Positions 1 to 8,493 of a stretch of 64,000 bases of DNA are shown one piece after another. The stretch is from Spirochaetota bacterium. GTDB lineage: Bacteria; Spirochaetota; Brachyspiria; Brachyspirales; JACRPF01. Below the pieces are notes generated by a model, which saw only the letters and a program-made list of their open reading frames with translations, was not told the origin of the DNA and did not search any database. How positions within the stretch are numbered: position 1 is the first letter of the stretch; every line of letters begins with the position of its first letter. The position numbers were made by a program, and so were the translations under genes. The stretch is taken from NCBI GenBank assembly GCA_016214035.1, contig JACRPF010000006.1, positions 1 through 64,000 on the forward strand, written 5' to 3'.

Positions 1-314
1 CTGCGCAGACGCGCGGTCAGGCGGCCCAGTCCGCTGGTCTTGCCGAAGAGTCCGGTTACCAGGTCCACCGTTGACGAAGCGTTGCGGTACGCTTTATCGA
101 ATACCGCATTCGTCTTCTCGGTGGTCTCAAGCATTCTGAGCTTCATAAGCTCATGCTCGCTCCCGGCTCCGGTTGCCGCATCGGCGTCGGCATTCAGATC
201 GGCCAGAAGCCGGTCGATGTTCATGCCGCGGCTCACCAATGCGTCCCTGTTCGTCTCCACGAAGTCGATGACGGCTCCGCAGAATCCAATAACCTCAGTC
301 TTTGTGTGTGCCAT
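1..314 (-). CDS. Hypothetical protein, C-terminus cut by window edge
   Basis: The frame is open from an ATG at 314 to the window edge (104 residues). A very strong ribosome site, AAGGAGG at 327-321, lies six bases before the ATG, so this is a real gene start. The visible protein begins MAHTKTEVIGFCGAVIDFVE and looks soluble and helical, with no signal peptide or membrane segment; it contains two predicted amphipathic stretches and a Gly-rich LVTGLFGKTSGLGRL segment near the cut. I do not recognise the family. It is divergent from the sigma-factor gene at 541. Confidence 0.75.
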   Translation of the reverse strand, partial: MAHTKTEVIGFCGAVIDFVETNRDALVSRGMNIDRLLADLNADADAATGAGSEHELMKLRMLETTEKTNAVFDKAYRNASSTVDLVTGLFGKTSGLGRLTARLR

Positions 315-368
315 AAAGCACCTCCTTAAATTATTTTGTAAGATTTCGTAAAAAATCATCACGCGCGC

Positions 369-399
369 TTGACTTTCTTTCACGAGCTTACGATATTAT
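369..399 (+). promoter_or_regulatory. Possible promoter of the ECF sigma gene
   Basis: TTGACT at 369-374 is followed by AT-rich sequence with TATTAT at 394-399 (19 bp spacing) or GATATT at 392-397 (17 bp). It would give a leader of about 135 nt carrying the hairpin at 487-520. The match is imperfect, so the call is tentative. Confidence 0.3.
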
Positions 400-486
400 A
401 TACGAAATAGTGTTGCACGGCGCTGCACAAAACGTTGTGGCGCGCATTTAAAAAATATTCAACAGAAAAACCTGAGAAGGCCGGTT

Positions 487-530
487 CTCCCCCTCTATCG
501 TATTTCCGAGAGAGGGGGAGTCAGAGGGGG
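487..530 (+). promoter_or_regulatory. Leader hairpin that can sequester the sigma-gene ribosome site
   Basis: CTCCCCCTCT (487-496) is the exact reverse complement of AGAGGGGGAG (511-520), giving a 10-bp perfect stem with a 14-nt loop. A second copy of the purine arm, AGAGGGGG at 523-530, is the only Shine-Dalgarno-like stretch before the ATG at 541. The pyrimidine arm could therefore pair with either, which would alternately free or block the ribosome site. This is inference from complementarity only. Confidence 0.45.
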
Positions 531-540
531 TGAGTGAGCC

Positions 541-1155
541 ATGAATCCAAAAAATATTTCTCCAACAACACAACTTGACGACCTCTCCCTCATCAACGGC
601 ATCCGGCAGAACAATATGAAATGCTATCGTCTCTTCCAGAGCCGGTATTTCACCTGCATCAAACATCTTTTCAACAGCTGGATCAACGACGCATCCGACG
701 CTGAAGAACTTTCCTGCGACGTCATGATGAAAGCCATCACCACTATCGACCGCTTCGACGCCGCTAAGGGCAATATGCGTCTGTGGATTTATGTCATCGC
801 TATCAATACCAGGAACGATTATCTCCGCAAGCTCGCCGCCCGTGAAAAGGAAGCGAAAGTAGAATCGCTTGATCAACATGTCAACACCGGGAGCGACATG
901 CTCCGCATCGATTTTCTTGTGGACACGCGCGCCGACAGCTCTGAATCGTCATCATCATCTTCTGCTTATACATCCAATCCCGCACTGGCCGCGGCACAGG
1001 AAGTCATCAACGGTCTTTCCGCCGATACACGCTATATTCTGCAGATGCATGAGGATGGATATACATCGTCGGAAATCGCGGAAACCGTCCACAAACCGGA
1101 AGGGACTATCCGGTGTATCTGCTCGCGCATCAAAAAAGCAATCCGCGCAGCGTAG
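541..1155 (+). CDS. ECF-type RNA polymerase sigma factor
   Basis: A 204-residue protein with the two-domain layout of extracytoplasmic-function sigma factors. Region 2 (about residues 15-100) contains LFQSRYFTCIKHLF, the acidic DASDAEELSCDVMMKA helix and FDAAKGNMRLWIYVIAINTRNDYLRK, the -10 recognition helix. Region 4 (about 140-200) has the helix-turn-helix ILQMHEDGYTSSEIAETVHKPEGTIRCICSRIKKAI. A Ser-rich linker joins them. It would direct core RNA polymerase to a small regulon; no anti-sigma gene is adjacent, so the activating signal is unknown. The ATG at 541 follows a purine-rich stretch that can be trapped in a leader hairpin. Confidence 0.9.
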   Translation: MNPKNISPTTQLDDLSLINGIRQNNMKCYRLFQSRYFTCIKHLFNSWINDASDAEELSCDVMMKAITTIDRFDAAKGNMRLWIYVIAINTRNDYLRKLAAREKEAKVESLDQHVNTGSDMLRIDFLVDTRADSSESSSSSSAYTSNPALAAAQEVINGLSADTRYILQMHEDGYTSSEIAETVHKPEGTIRCICSRIKKAIRAA

Positions 1156-1299
1156 CTGGATTACTGCCTGCCGCAAATTCGTTTGAGGCCTTGATAATTA
1201 TGAGAGAATATATACTGTTGTGATGCGGCTGCTAACGGCGACCGTCCCATGTATTGGTTTCGCGGCATGTCCGGTTGAATCCAGCACGAATGATCATAT

Positions 1300-1331
1300 C
1301 CGCAGGCAATGAAATATATCGTCGCCTGCGG
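1300..1331. repeat. Palindromic repeat, copy A
   Basis: CCGCAGGC (1300-1307) and GCCTGCGG (1324-1331) form an 8-bp perfect stem around a 16-nt loop containing AAATATATC. The same outer arms and the same total length of 32 nt occur in the palindrome at 8423-8460, and the inner motif recurs at 10092-10133. It sits just upstream of the GH4 gene. Confidence 0.55.
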
Positions 1332-1349
1332 CGCACATAAGGAGATACT

Positions 1350-2777
1350 ATGAAAATAGCATTGATCGGCGCGGGAAGCGCGGTATTCAGCAAGACGCTC
1401 ATGAACGATATTCTATCGACACCGGCGCTCAGCGGCTGCGAGATAGCGCTCATGAGCCCCACGGAATCGAAACTCCGGAAGATCGAATCGTTCGCCAAAC
1501 GAATGGTAAAAGACAATGGCAAAACAGCAGCCGTCAGCGCAACGACAGACCGGCGCGAAGCGATACGCAGCGCCGATTTCGTAATTGTTACGATAAACCC
1601 CGGCGGGCTTGCCGCATACCGCCACGACTACGAGATACCGATGAAATACGGCGTTGACCAGTGCATCGGCGATACGCTCGGACCCGGCGGCGTATTCCGC
1701 GGCGCACGGACGATACCGGTGCTTGCCGGCATCGCAAAGGATATGGAAGAACTCGCGAAACCCGGCGCGCTGATGCTCCAGTATGCAAACCCGATGGCGG
1801 CGAATTGTCTCGCACTCGGCAAAGTATCGCGTGTGCCGTTTGTCGGCCTCTGTCACGGCGTGCAGACAACACTCGACCTCATCGCCCGTTATTGCGGTGT
1901 CCCTAAGGAAGAAATCGCGTTCACCTGCGGCGGCATCAATCACATGGACTGGTTCCTCACGCTTACGCATAACGGCAACGACATGTATCCTCGGCTGCGC
2001 GAGGTGTTTGAAAAACCGGAGTATTATAAGAACGAGAAAGTCCGCGGCGAGATGTTCCGGCAGTTCGGCTATTTCATGACGGAGAGCACCGGACATCTGA
2101 GCGAATACTTACCGTATTTCCGGAAGAACAGAAAAGCGCTTGATGTGTACTGCGACGAACCGGCCTTCGGCGGGGAATCCGGCGCATATTACAAATTCGC
2201 CATCGCGCTTGCCGAGAAATACAAAGACCGCGACCCGATTGAATTCGACTCCACAGAACTGTCACCGCGAAGCGTTGAGTACTGCTCCTACATCATGGAA
2301 GCAGTTGTCACCGGAAGGCCGTTCCGCTTCATGGGCAATGTCCGCAATGACGGCTTCATCGGCAATCTGCCCGATGGATGCTGCGTTGAGGTTCCCGTAA
2401 TAGCCGACAGCACCGGTATACATCCAACACGTATCGGTTCGCTCCCGGCACAATGCGCGGCACTCTGCCAGACAAACATCAACGTGCAGACACTTGCGGC
2501 TCAGGCGGCGCTTGACGGTGACACCGAGGCGCTTGTCCATGCGGCGGCACTTGACCCGCTCACCGCTGCGGTACTTACACTCGCCGAAATACGCGCGATG
2601 TGCAGCGATATGCTCGAGGCGGAACGCCCATGGCTGCCGCAGTTCAGCGGTAAACATATCCGTCCGGTACCGGCGATATCCATACCGGCTGATGTAAGAC
2701 CGGTCGATGTGCCGCTCGATCCGGCGCTGGCAATAGCTCACCGGTTCGGAACACTTGCGGAACAGAAGACAAAGTAA
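1350..2777 (+). CDS. Family 4 glycoside hydrolase (alpha-galactosidase/alpha-glucosidase type)
   Basis: A 475-residue GH4 enzyme. GH4 enzymes cleave glycosides by an NAD+- and Mn2+-dependent oxidation-elimination mechanism. The N-terminus has a Rossmann dinucleotide motif (KIALIGAGSAVFSKTL), followed by the conserved NPGGLAAYRHDYEIPMKYGV region, the metal-binding Cys in VGLCHGVQTTLDL and CGGINHMDWFL with the conserved Asn-His. This pattern fits the alpha-galactosidase/alpha-glucosidase/alpha-galacturonidase branch rather than the 6-phospho branch, but the substrate cannot be fixed by eye. No signal peptide, so it is cytoplasmic and would act on imported sugars. The start has AAGGAG seven bases upstream. 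No transporter is adjacent. Confidence 0.9.
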   Translation: MKIALIGAGSAVFSKTLMNDILSTPALSGCEIALMSPTESKLRKIESFAKRMVKDNGKTAAVSATTDRREAIRSADFVIVTINPGGLAAYRHDYEIPMKYGVDQCIGDTLGPGGVFRGARTIPVLAGIAKDMEELAKPGALMLQYANPMAANCLALGKVSRVPFVGLCHGVQTTLDLIARYCGVPKEEIAFTCGGINHMDWFLTLTHNGNDMYPRLREVFEKPEYYKNEKVRGEMFRQFGYFMTESTGHLSEYLPYFRKNRKALDVYCDEPAFGGESGAYYKFAIALAEKYKDRDPIEFDSTELSPRSVEYCSYIMEAVVTGRPFRFMGNVRNDGFIGNLPDGCCVEVPVIADSTGIHPTRIGSLPAQCAALCQTNINVQTLAAQAALDGDTEALVHAAALDPLTAAVLTLAEIRAMCSDMLEAERPWLPQFSGKHIRPVPAISIPADVRPVDVPLDPALAIAHRFGTLAEQKTK

Positions 2778-2783
2778 CCCTGT

Positions 2784-4070
2784 TTATTTCCGGACACAAT
2801 AGAGCTTATCAGCGGTTCTGATGTAGAGCGCTCCGTCCGCGGCGGCGATACCGGCACGCGCGGGTTTCCCGCCCATGGGTATGCGTGAAAGTATTTTAAA
2901 CTCATCCCCCGCCGAAAGCACCGTCACCGTACCCGACTCGCTTATCACATATATCTTTCCATCGGCACCGGTCGGCGACGCCCGGTATATTTCCTTGGCA
3001 TCTATCCTGCCTTCCCATATCTTTTCACCGGTCTTCGGATCGATCTTCATCAGTACGCGTTTCACATCGCCGAGCACATAGAGCGCACCGCGATAATAGA
3101 GCGGTACACAGACATCGGGCGTTGTACCGGTGAACGTCCAGGCGCAATCTTCATGCGTAATCGTCCCGCGTCTTCCCGAAGGTACTGCATACAGGTCGCC
3201 ATTTCCGCGAGCTGTCATAACGAAAAGCATACTGTCAGCGGCCACAGGCGACGGCACCAGACGCCAATCACGCCGGCGTTCACGGGCATAGGTGAAACGC
3301 CAAAGCTCTGAACCATCAGCGGGATTGTGAGCCGTCACCGCATCGGCACCGGCAATAATACACGCTTCGTCAAACATCACGGGACTCGTGTAGGCATCTT
3401 TCGATTCATCACGCGCCTCGTCGGGCCGTGTTACACGCCAGAGTTCAGCTCCGTTCGATGTATTCATTGCGAGCAGAAATGATGTAAGGCCGTTCGTTTC
3501 TACTCCCCACCACTTGTGCGGCATATCACCGCGTATCACCTGTATTATCAGGGACGTTCCATACACGAGCGGCGTTGACGCATAACCGAATTTCAAACCG
3601 AGCGGACCGAACCGTTCGGCGATGTTATTCGACCATACAACCGTCCCGCTGCGGTCTATGGCCGCGATATCACCGGTTGAGAACATAAAATATGCCCGCG
3701 ATGCATCGGCTGCGGCGGACGGTGAACACATCGTGTTATTCGGGGCTTTGAGCGCAGTGACGACAACCGGAATTTTCCATTTTTCTGTGCCTGTTTTCGC
3801 GTCAACCGCTATGGCGAAAAGCGTGCTCCCGTTCCGTTCAGCCGATGTTACAAACACCATACCGTCATGGACAACCGGCGTTGATTCGCCAGGTCCGGGA
3901 AACGTATAAACCCATGCCGCAGAGGCAGCAGTCCAGGTATCGGGAAGATTCGTTTCATCGGACGATCCATCGGAATGCGGCCCGCGCCAGTTCGGCCAGT
4001 CCGCGGCGCTGCAGGTGAAAACAATTACGGTGCATATTAAGGCGACGCGTGCAGCAAGTACCGGCGTCAT
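2784..4070 (-). CDS. Exported PQQ-like beta-propeller protein
   Basis: A 428-residue protein with an N-terminal signal peptide (LAARVALICTVIVFTCSA) followed by DWPNWRGPHSDG, a start typical of BamB-like/PQQ-repeat propeller proteins. Repeated blades carry the signature of a small strand, a Gly-Trp/Glu pair and an aromatic, for example LFAIAVDAKTGTEKWKIP, LAMNTSNGAELWRVTR, AHNPADGSELWRF and KIDPKTGEKIWEGR, giving about seven blades. No methanol-dehydrogenase-type catalytic residues are evident, so a structural or binding role is likelier than an enzyme. It is the last gene of the marC-GT9-propeller operon, starting 2 nt after the GT9 stop. Confidence 0.8.
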   Translation of the reverse strand: MTPVLAARVALICTVIVFTCSAADWPNWRGPHSDGSSDETNLPDTWTAASAAWVYTFPGPGESTPVVHDGMVFVTSAERNGSTLFAIAVDAKTGTEKWKIPVVVTALKAPNNTMCSPSAAADASRAYFMFSTGDIAAIDRSGTVVWSNNIAERFGPLGLKFGYASTPLVYGTSLIIQVIRGDMPHKWWGVETNGLTSFLLAMNTSNGAELWRVTRPDEARDESKDAYTSPVMFDEACIIAGADAVTAHNPADGSELWRFTYARERRRDWRLVPSPVAADSMLFVMTARGNGDLYAVPSGRRGTITHEDCAWTFTGTTPDVCVPLYYRGALYVLGDVKRVLMKIDPKTGEKIWEGRIDAKEIYRASPTGADGKIYVISESGTVTVLSAGDEFKILSRIPMGGKPARAGIAAADGALYIRTADKLYCVRK

Positions 4071-4072
4071 CG

Positions 4073-5134
4073 CTATTTCAGCCGTTGACCGATCATCGCC
4101 AATACTTCATCAACGGATATCTCTTTCATGCAGCGGTGATGTTTCTCGCGGCATATCTTGTCACAGCACGGCGAGCAGTATATCTTTTTATAGATGACAT
4201 CTTCGTTCCGGCGATAGGGCGCCGTGGTCACCGGATTGGAACTGCCGAAAAGCACTACCAGCGGCTTCTGCAGCGCCGCGGCGAGATGCGCATTGCCGTT
4301 ATCGATGGTCACCACACAACGTGATGCGGCAAGCACATGGATGAGCTCCCCTATCTCCGTTGCACCGACAACCGAGCATACGCCGTTACCAAGCGGCATC
4401 GCACTGCAGTACTCCATATCATAATCGCTTCCCGTCAGAAGCACTTTCATGCCGGGATACTCGCGCGTTATGCGCACCGCAAGTTCGTTCCATCGATCGA
4501 TATCCCATTTTTTGGCCACACCGTATGAGGTCCCCGGCGAGAATACGACGAATCTGTCTTTCGCGATATCAATGCCTTGTGCGAGAACCTTGGCGTGCGT
4601 CGCGGCGCGATCACGTTCAAGCGGATAGATAGCCAATGAGTAATCGTCGCGCGGCAGTGTGAAATACTTTTTTAGGATGCGCAGATAATAATCCACCTGA
4701 TGAAGCGACGCCTTGGTGAGCGACCAGTCCTTTTCCGAGACTGTGTGCGTGAGCAGAAATCCCCTCATATCGCTGTCATAACCGATGCGCACCGGTATCT
4801 TTGCATACGCGGTAAGCAGTGCCGCTTCAATGGCGCGCTGCAGGAGGAAAGCGACATCGTATTTCTGTCCGGCAAGTTCCCGGGCGAACCTCATCTTTGC
4901 CGAAAGCGATTTATATTCATGCGATGTATCGAACGGGATGATATTTGTTATCGCCGGATTGCCTTCAAACACGCGACGCACACGCTCCGGCACGGCGAGG
5001 TCTATACGCGCCCGCGGAAATAATTCACGGACTGCGGCGATGAACGGTGTCGTCATGAGCGAATCACCGAGACGCCAGTTCAGTCCGCGGATAAATACGC
5101 GTTCGATCTTTGAAACGTCGATGGGCTTTGTCAC
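4073..5134 (-). CDS. Glycosyltransferase family 9 (heptosyltransferase-like)
   Basis: A GT9 protein resembling ADP-heptose:LPS heptosyltransferases, which build the lipopolysaccharide inner core at the cytoplasmic face of the inner membrane. The N-terminal acceptor-domain motif is VFIRGLNWRLGDSLMTTPF. The C-terminal sugar-nucleotide motif is TIDNGNAHLAAALQKPLVVLFGSSNP, followed by a Cys-rich YCSPCCDKICREKHHRC segment common in heptosyltransferase II. No ATG is available near the start. I chose GTG at 5134 because it puts the N-terminus where GT9 proteins begin and has GGAA about eight bases upstream. A TTG at 5203 would add 23 residues and overlap marC. Confidence 0.85.
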   Translation of the reverse strand: MTKPIDVSKIERVFIRGLNWRLGDSLMTTPFIAAVRELFPRARIDLAVPERVRRVFEGNPAITNIIPFDTSHEYKSLSAKMRFARELAGQKYDVAFLLQRAIEAALLTAYAKIPVRIGYDSDMRGFLLTHTVSEKDWSLTKASLHQVDYYLRILKKYFTLPRDDYSLAIYPLERDRAATHAKVLAQGIDIAKDRFVVFSPGTSYGVAKKWDIDRWNELAVRITREYPGMKVLLTGSDYDMEYCSAMPLGNGVCSVVGATEIGELIHVLAASRCVVTIDNGNAHLAAALQKPLVVLFGSSNPVTTAPYRRNEDVIYKKIYCSPCCDKICREKHHRCMKEISVDEVLAMIGQRLK

Positions 5135-5162
5135 TGGATATTCCGGCGGTTCATCGATGCTG

Positions 5163-5753
5163 TCATGATATTCCGAAACTGCCTTTGATGCCTGCAACGA
5201 CAAGCTGCGCGGCTATCGCGGCGATGACAAGGCCGGTAAGTTTTGAAAGCACGGCAAGACCGGTAACACCGAGTACACGCCGCACCAATTCCGACAGAAG
5301 ACAGAGAAGTCCTGTAAGGAGCCCCGCGGCGGCAACCGCCGAGAGCGACAGTATCTTTTCGCTGATGAGCACGGGCTCGGCGCTGAGCACCATGAGCGCT
5401 CCGATGGTCCCCGGCCCCACCGCAATGGGAATGGCAAGCGGCACCACGGATATCTCGCCGTCCTTGTCACCGCGTGCATCAGGGCTTCCGCGCACGAGCG
5501 ATACGGCCGAGAGCATGAGCAGCGCCCCCGTACCAATACGAAACGAGTTGAGTGTGATTCCGAAAATACCGAAGAGCACTGTACCGAACCAGAACAGCAC
5601 CAGACAGACGATGATGATGGCAAGCGTCATCTTGAGCGCCGTAATGCGGCGACGTGCCGGTGAATATTCCGCCGTCATGGAGATGAACGAAGATATCACG
5701 AAAAACGGCGTAAGCAGAAAAAAGATCTTGAGGAATATAGTGAACCATGCCAT
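5163..5753 (-). CDS. marC: MarC family integral membrane protein
   Basis: A 196-residue inner-membrane protein with about six hydrophobic segments. Family features seen are FFVISSFISMTAEYSPARRR near the N-terminus and SVVPLAIPIAVGPGTIGALMVLSA, the conserved PLAxPxxxGPGxI motif. The function of MarC proteins is unsettled; early claims about multiple antibiotic resistance have not held. The start at 5753 is preferred over an ATG at 5771 because CGGAG lies seven bases before it and the segment MAWFTIFLKIFFLLTPFF is the normal N-terminus. First gene of an operon with the GT9 and propeller genes. Confidence 0.85.
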   Translation of the reverse strand: MAWFTIFLKIFFLLTPFFVISSFISMTAEYSPARRRITALKMTLAIIIVCLVLFWFGTVLFGIFGITLNSFRIGTGALLMLSAVSLVRGSPDARGDKDGEISVVPLAIPIAVGPGTIGALMVLSAEPVLISEKILSLSAVAAAGLLTGLLCLLSELVRRVLGVTGLAVLSKLTGLVIAAIAAQLVVAGIKGSFGIS

Positions 5754-5774
5754 AGATGTACTCCGATGCACAAC

Positions 5775-5802
5775 AGTATATTCTCTGTATCCGGTATGTC
5801 AA
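5775..5802 (-). promoter_or_regulatory. Sigma-70-type promoter of marC operon
   Basis: Reading the minus strand, TTGACA (5802-5797), 16 bp, TATACT (5780-5775). The start codon at 5753 follows after about 21 nt with CGGAG in between. It is divergent from the promoter of the SDR gene. Confidence 0.65.
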
Positions 5803-5817
5803 ATTGACCAATATCGC

Positions 5818-5845
5818 TTGAAAAAAAGCGCTGATGACATATCAT
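5818..5845 (+). promoter_or_regulatory. Possible promoter of the SDR gene
   Basis: TTGAAA (5818-5823), 16 bp, TATCAT (5840-5845), about 30 bp before the ATG at 5876. Confidence 0.4.
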
Positions 5846-5875
5846 GCACTGCATCACACACGAGGAGCGCGCACC

Positions 5876-6688
5876 ATGAACAACACACTATTCTCACTGA
5901 AAGGAAAAACGGTGGTCATCACCGGCGGAACCGGCGTGCTCGGCACCGCCATGGTGAAAGCGCTTGTCGATTTCGACGCAACTGTTGCGGTCATCACCCG
6001 TGATGAAAAGAAATTCAATGAAAAGATGAAGGGTTTATCGAACGTATTCGGCGTCACCGCGGACATCATGAGCACGGAAAGCATGAAAAATGCGGCGGAG
6101 ACCGTCATAAAAAAATGCGGCACGGTGGACATACTCGTCAACGGCGCCGGCGGCAATCAGCCGGGAGCGACGACGTCGGACACCAATATATTCTTCGACA
6201 TGCCCATAGACGCCATCCGTGACGTCATGCACCTGAACTTCTTCGGCGGGGCGTTCATCGCATCGCAGGTATTCGCCCGCGAAATGGTCAAGAACGATAA
6301 CGGCACCATCATCAACATCTCGTCGATGGCATCGATGCGGCCGCTCACCAAGGTGCTCGGCTACGGAGCGGCAAAGGCAGCGGTGAACAATTTTACCCAG
6401 TGGCTGGCGGTGCATATCAACCAGAACTACAACAAGAAATTCCGCGTAAACGCCATCGCGCCGGGATTCTTCCTCACCGAACAGAACCGCTTTTTGATGA
6501 TAAACAAGGACACCGGCGAACTGTCACCCCGGGCGCAGTCCATCGTCGGACACACCCCCATGGGCCGTTTCGGCGACCCGGAAGACCTCATCGGTGCGCT
6601 GATATGGCTCTGTTCGGACTCCTCAAAGTTCGTAAACGGTCAGACTATAGCGGTAGACGGCGGTTTTTCAGCGTTTAGCGGTGTTTAA
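5876..6688 (+). CDS. SDR oxidoreductase, probable D-mannonate oxidoreductase/fructuronate reductase
   Basis: A 270-residue short-chain dehydrogenase. Seen: the NAD(P) motif TGGTGVLG, NGAGGNQPGAT in the position of the NAG motif, the catalytic Ser in IINISSMAS and the YGAAK Tyr-Lys pair (written GYGAAKAAVNNF). Family-specific features are FDMPIDAIRDVMHLNFFGGAF, PGFFLTEQNRFLM and the ending DGGFSAFSGV, which match the SDR-type mannonate oxidoreductases known from Bacillus (UxuB/YjmF type). This suggests hexuronate catabolism (fructuronate to mannonate), though no uxaC or uxuA is in the window. The ATG at 5876 has GAGGAG upstream; an in-frame ATG at 5834 lacks one. Confidence 0.85.
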   Translation: MNNTLFSLKGKTVVITGGTGVLGTAMVKALVDFDATVAVITRDEKKFNEKMKGLSNVFGVTADIMSTESMKNAAETVIKKCGTVDILVNGAGGNQPGATTSDTNIFFDMPIDAIRDVMHLNFFGGAFIASQVFAREMVKNDNGTIINISSMASMRPLTKVLGYGAAKAAVNNFTQWLAVHINQNYNKKFRVNAIAPGFFLTEQNRFLMINKDTGELSPRAQSIVGHTPMGRFGDPEDLIGALIWLCSDSSKFVNGQTIAVDGGFSAFSGV

Positions 6689-6730
6689 TAAACCTGAACG
6701 CCGAATTCAACCCTTAAAATACGCAAAAAT

Positions 6731-6759
6731 TTGACTATTTACGCTTTCATTGTTATATT
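6731..6759 (+). promoter_or_regulatory. Sigma-70-type promoter of the zinc-ribbon gene
   Basis: TTGACT (6731-6736), 17 bp, TATATT (6754-6759). The ATG at 6811 follows a GAGGAG ribosome site, giving a leader of about 45 nt. Confidence 0.65.
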
Positions 6760-6810
6760 ATTACAACTTTCCACCATTATAGATTAATCTTGATCGAGGA
6801 GAAGTAAAGC

Positions 6811-7056
6811 ATGGCGATGGCTCATTTAATCGACGGCTACAAAAAAGTTGAGGGCCGCTACCCCACCTTCGAAGGTTATCTGGTAACCTTCAACTGCAAG
6901 AAATGCCGCTACACCTGGGACATCGATGAACACGACATCGAGATGTCTGAGCTTGATGAGCTGAGCTTTATCGACGATCTTATCGAGAACTCTATTACGC
7001 ATTGCCCCATCTGCGGACACGAGCACATCAAGCGGATCACTCCGCTGTCACGCTGA
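6811..7056 (+). CDS. Small zinc-ribbon protein
   Basis: An 81-residue protein with two Cys-x-x-Cys knuckles: CKKCRYTW near residue 30 and CPICGHEH near residue 68. This is the layout of a zinc ribbon. Between them is an acidic segment (DIDEHDIEMSELDELSFIDDL). The gene has its own good promoter and ribosome site (GAGGAG), so it is likely expressed alone. I do not recognise a specific family. Zinc ribbons of this size commonly bind nucleic acid or protein partners, but no partner is suggested by the neighbours. Confidence 0.8.
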   Translation: MAMAHLIDGYKKVEGRYPTFEGYLVTFNCKKCRYTWDIDEHDIEMSELDELSFIDDLIENSITHCPICGHEHIKRITPLSR

Positions 7057-7254
7057 ACCGCAGCATCGTTCTTTGACAGTGTACTGACGGTCATGCCTTC
7101 GGGCACCGTGAGCGAATAAAACAGTAGCCGCGTGTGTCAACGGGTTTAAACATTCGCCCGATTTTTTGAGTGCAAATAAAAAAGTAGCCTTGAAAACGGG
7201 ATTCGAGAAATGGAGTGAACGTTTTTAAACCCCGTATTTCAAGGAGCATGACCC

Positions 7255-8403
7255 ATGTACAAAGAACATCTCGTATCTCCGGGACCGACCGCAGTCCCGC
7301 CCGACGCTTTGCTCGCAATGGCAAAGCCCATCTATCACCACCGCACCAAGCGTTTCGACGCACTCTTCGGTGAAGTCTCACAGAAATTAAAGACCATATT
7401 CTCGACAACACGCGACGTGTTCACGCTCACCTCGTCGGGCAGCGGCGCCATGGAAGCGGCGGTGGTCAACACCATCAATGCCGGCGATAAAGTCATCACC
7501 ATCAACGGCGGGAAATTCGGCGAACGCTGGGCGAAGATCAATAAAAAATACGGCGCCATCGTGGATGAGATCGTGGTCCCCTGGGGCAAGTCGGTCGACC
7601 CGATGGCCGTTGACGCAAAGCTCAAGGCCGATCCGTCAGTCGTCGCCGTGTTCGTACAGCATTGCGAAACCTCCACCGGCGCCATGCATGATGTGAAGGC
7701 GCTTGCGGCCGTCACGGCAAAATACAATGCGATACTCGTCGTCGACGCTATCACCGCGCTCGGCGTACATGAATGCGCCATGGACGCGTGGGGCATCGAC
7801 ATACTCCTCTCCGGCTCGCAGAAGGCGCTCATGATACCGCCGGGACTTGCGCTTATCGCGCTCTCCGACAAGGCATGGAAGCGCGTTGAGCAGTGCAAGA
7901 CGCCGGTATTCTACTTCGACCTCCGTGCGGCAAAAAAGGAACTTGAAAAGAAAACGACGCCGTGGACCCCTGCCCTCACCCTCGTCATCGGCCTTAATTC
8001 AGTCATCGACATGATGATAGCCGAAGGGCTCCCCAACGTGTATGCGCGTCACGCGAACATCGCCGCGGCAACACGCAAGGGCTGCGAAGCGCTCGGACTC
8101 AAAGTATTCCCCGAGAATCCCGCGAACGGCGTTACCGCGGCACTCGCGCCCAAAGGCCTCAGCGGCAAAAAGATAAAGTCCGTCATGGAAGAGAAATACA
8201 AGGTCTCCATCGCGGGTTCGCAGGATGTGGAAAAAGCCGACATCATCCGCATCGGCCACATCGGCTATTACGACAAAAGCGATATCGTACTGACACTTTC
8301 ATCGCTTGAGTTCGCGTTGAAGGACCTCGGTCATTCGTTCACCTGGGGCGCATCACTTGCGGCGGCGCAGGAAGTACTCTATACGGGTGCACCGAAGGTA
8401 TAA
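7255..8403 (+). CDS. Class V aminotransferase, probable serine-pathway transaminase
   Basis: A 382-residue fold-type I PLP enzyme of the serine-pyruvate/alanine-glyoxylate aminotransferase branch. Seen: VSPGPTAVPPDALLAM at the N-terminus, SSGSGAMEAAVVN for phosphate binding, HCETSTGA, the Asp in ILVVDAITALG and the Schiff-base Lys in LLSGSQKALMIPPG. It lies directly upstream of serA on the same strand. In several lineages this enzyme type takes the place of SerC and transaminates 3-phosphohydroxypyruvate to phosphoserine, so that role is inferred here. An alanine/serine-glyoxylate activity is the alternative. AAGGAG lies nine bases before the ATG. Confidence 0.85.
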   Translation: MYKEHLVSPGPTAVPPDALLAMAKPIYHHRTKRFDALFGEVSQKLKTIFSTTRDVFTLTSSGSGAMEAAVVNTINAGDKVITINGGKFGERWAKINKKYGAIVDEIVVPWGKSVDPMAVDAKLKADPSVVAVFVQHCETSTGAMHDVKALAAVTAKYNAILVVDAITALGVHECAMDAWGIDILLSGSQKALMIPPGLALIALSDKAWKRVEQCKTPVFYFDLRAAKKELEKKTTPWTPALTLVIGLNSVIDMMIAEGLPNVYARHANIAAATRKGCEALGLKVFPENPANGVTAALAPKGLSGKKIKSVMEEKYKVSIAGSQDVEKADIIRIGHIGYYDKSDIVLTLSSLEFALKDLGHSFTWGASLAAAQEVLYTGAPKV

Positions 8404-8422
8404 CTCTCACCGAAATTGATGC

Positions 8423-8460
8423 TCACCGCAGGCGCGGATATATATCCGCGCCTGCGGTGA
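8423..8460. repeat. 38-bp perfect palindrome, copy B
   Basis: Positions 8423-8441 are the exact reverse complement of 8442-8460: a 19-bp arm with no spacer. Its central 22 bp (8431-8452) recur with one difference at 10102-10123, and its outer arms CCGCAGGC/GCCTGCGG recur at 1300-1331. It lies between the aminotransferase and serA genes and has no downstream T-run, so it is not a standard terminator. It could act as an RNA hairpin that affects mRNA stability or partial termination. Confidence 0.8.
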
Positions 8461-8493
8461 GGCTCATAAATTATTACCCAAAAAGGATAGACC

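Noticed and set aside
40-351. Plus-strand ORF at the left edge (103 codons)
   Set aside because: It is the antisense of the partial minus-strand gene, which has a strong AAGGAGG ribosome site; the plus frame has none and a low-complexity Ser-rich translation.
7080-7110. Possible terminator (TGCC-TTCG-GGCA hairpin) after the zinc-ribbon gene
   Set aside because: Short 4-bp stem with a bulge below it and no T-run.
8404-8493. Serine- or T-box-type regulatory RNA before serA
   Set aside because: Only the 38-bp palindrome is present; the gap is too short and lacks T-box or riboswitch features.
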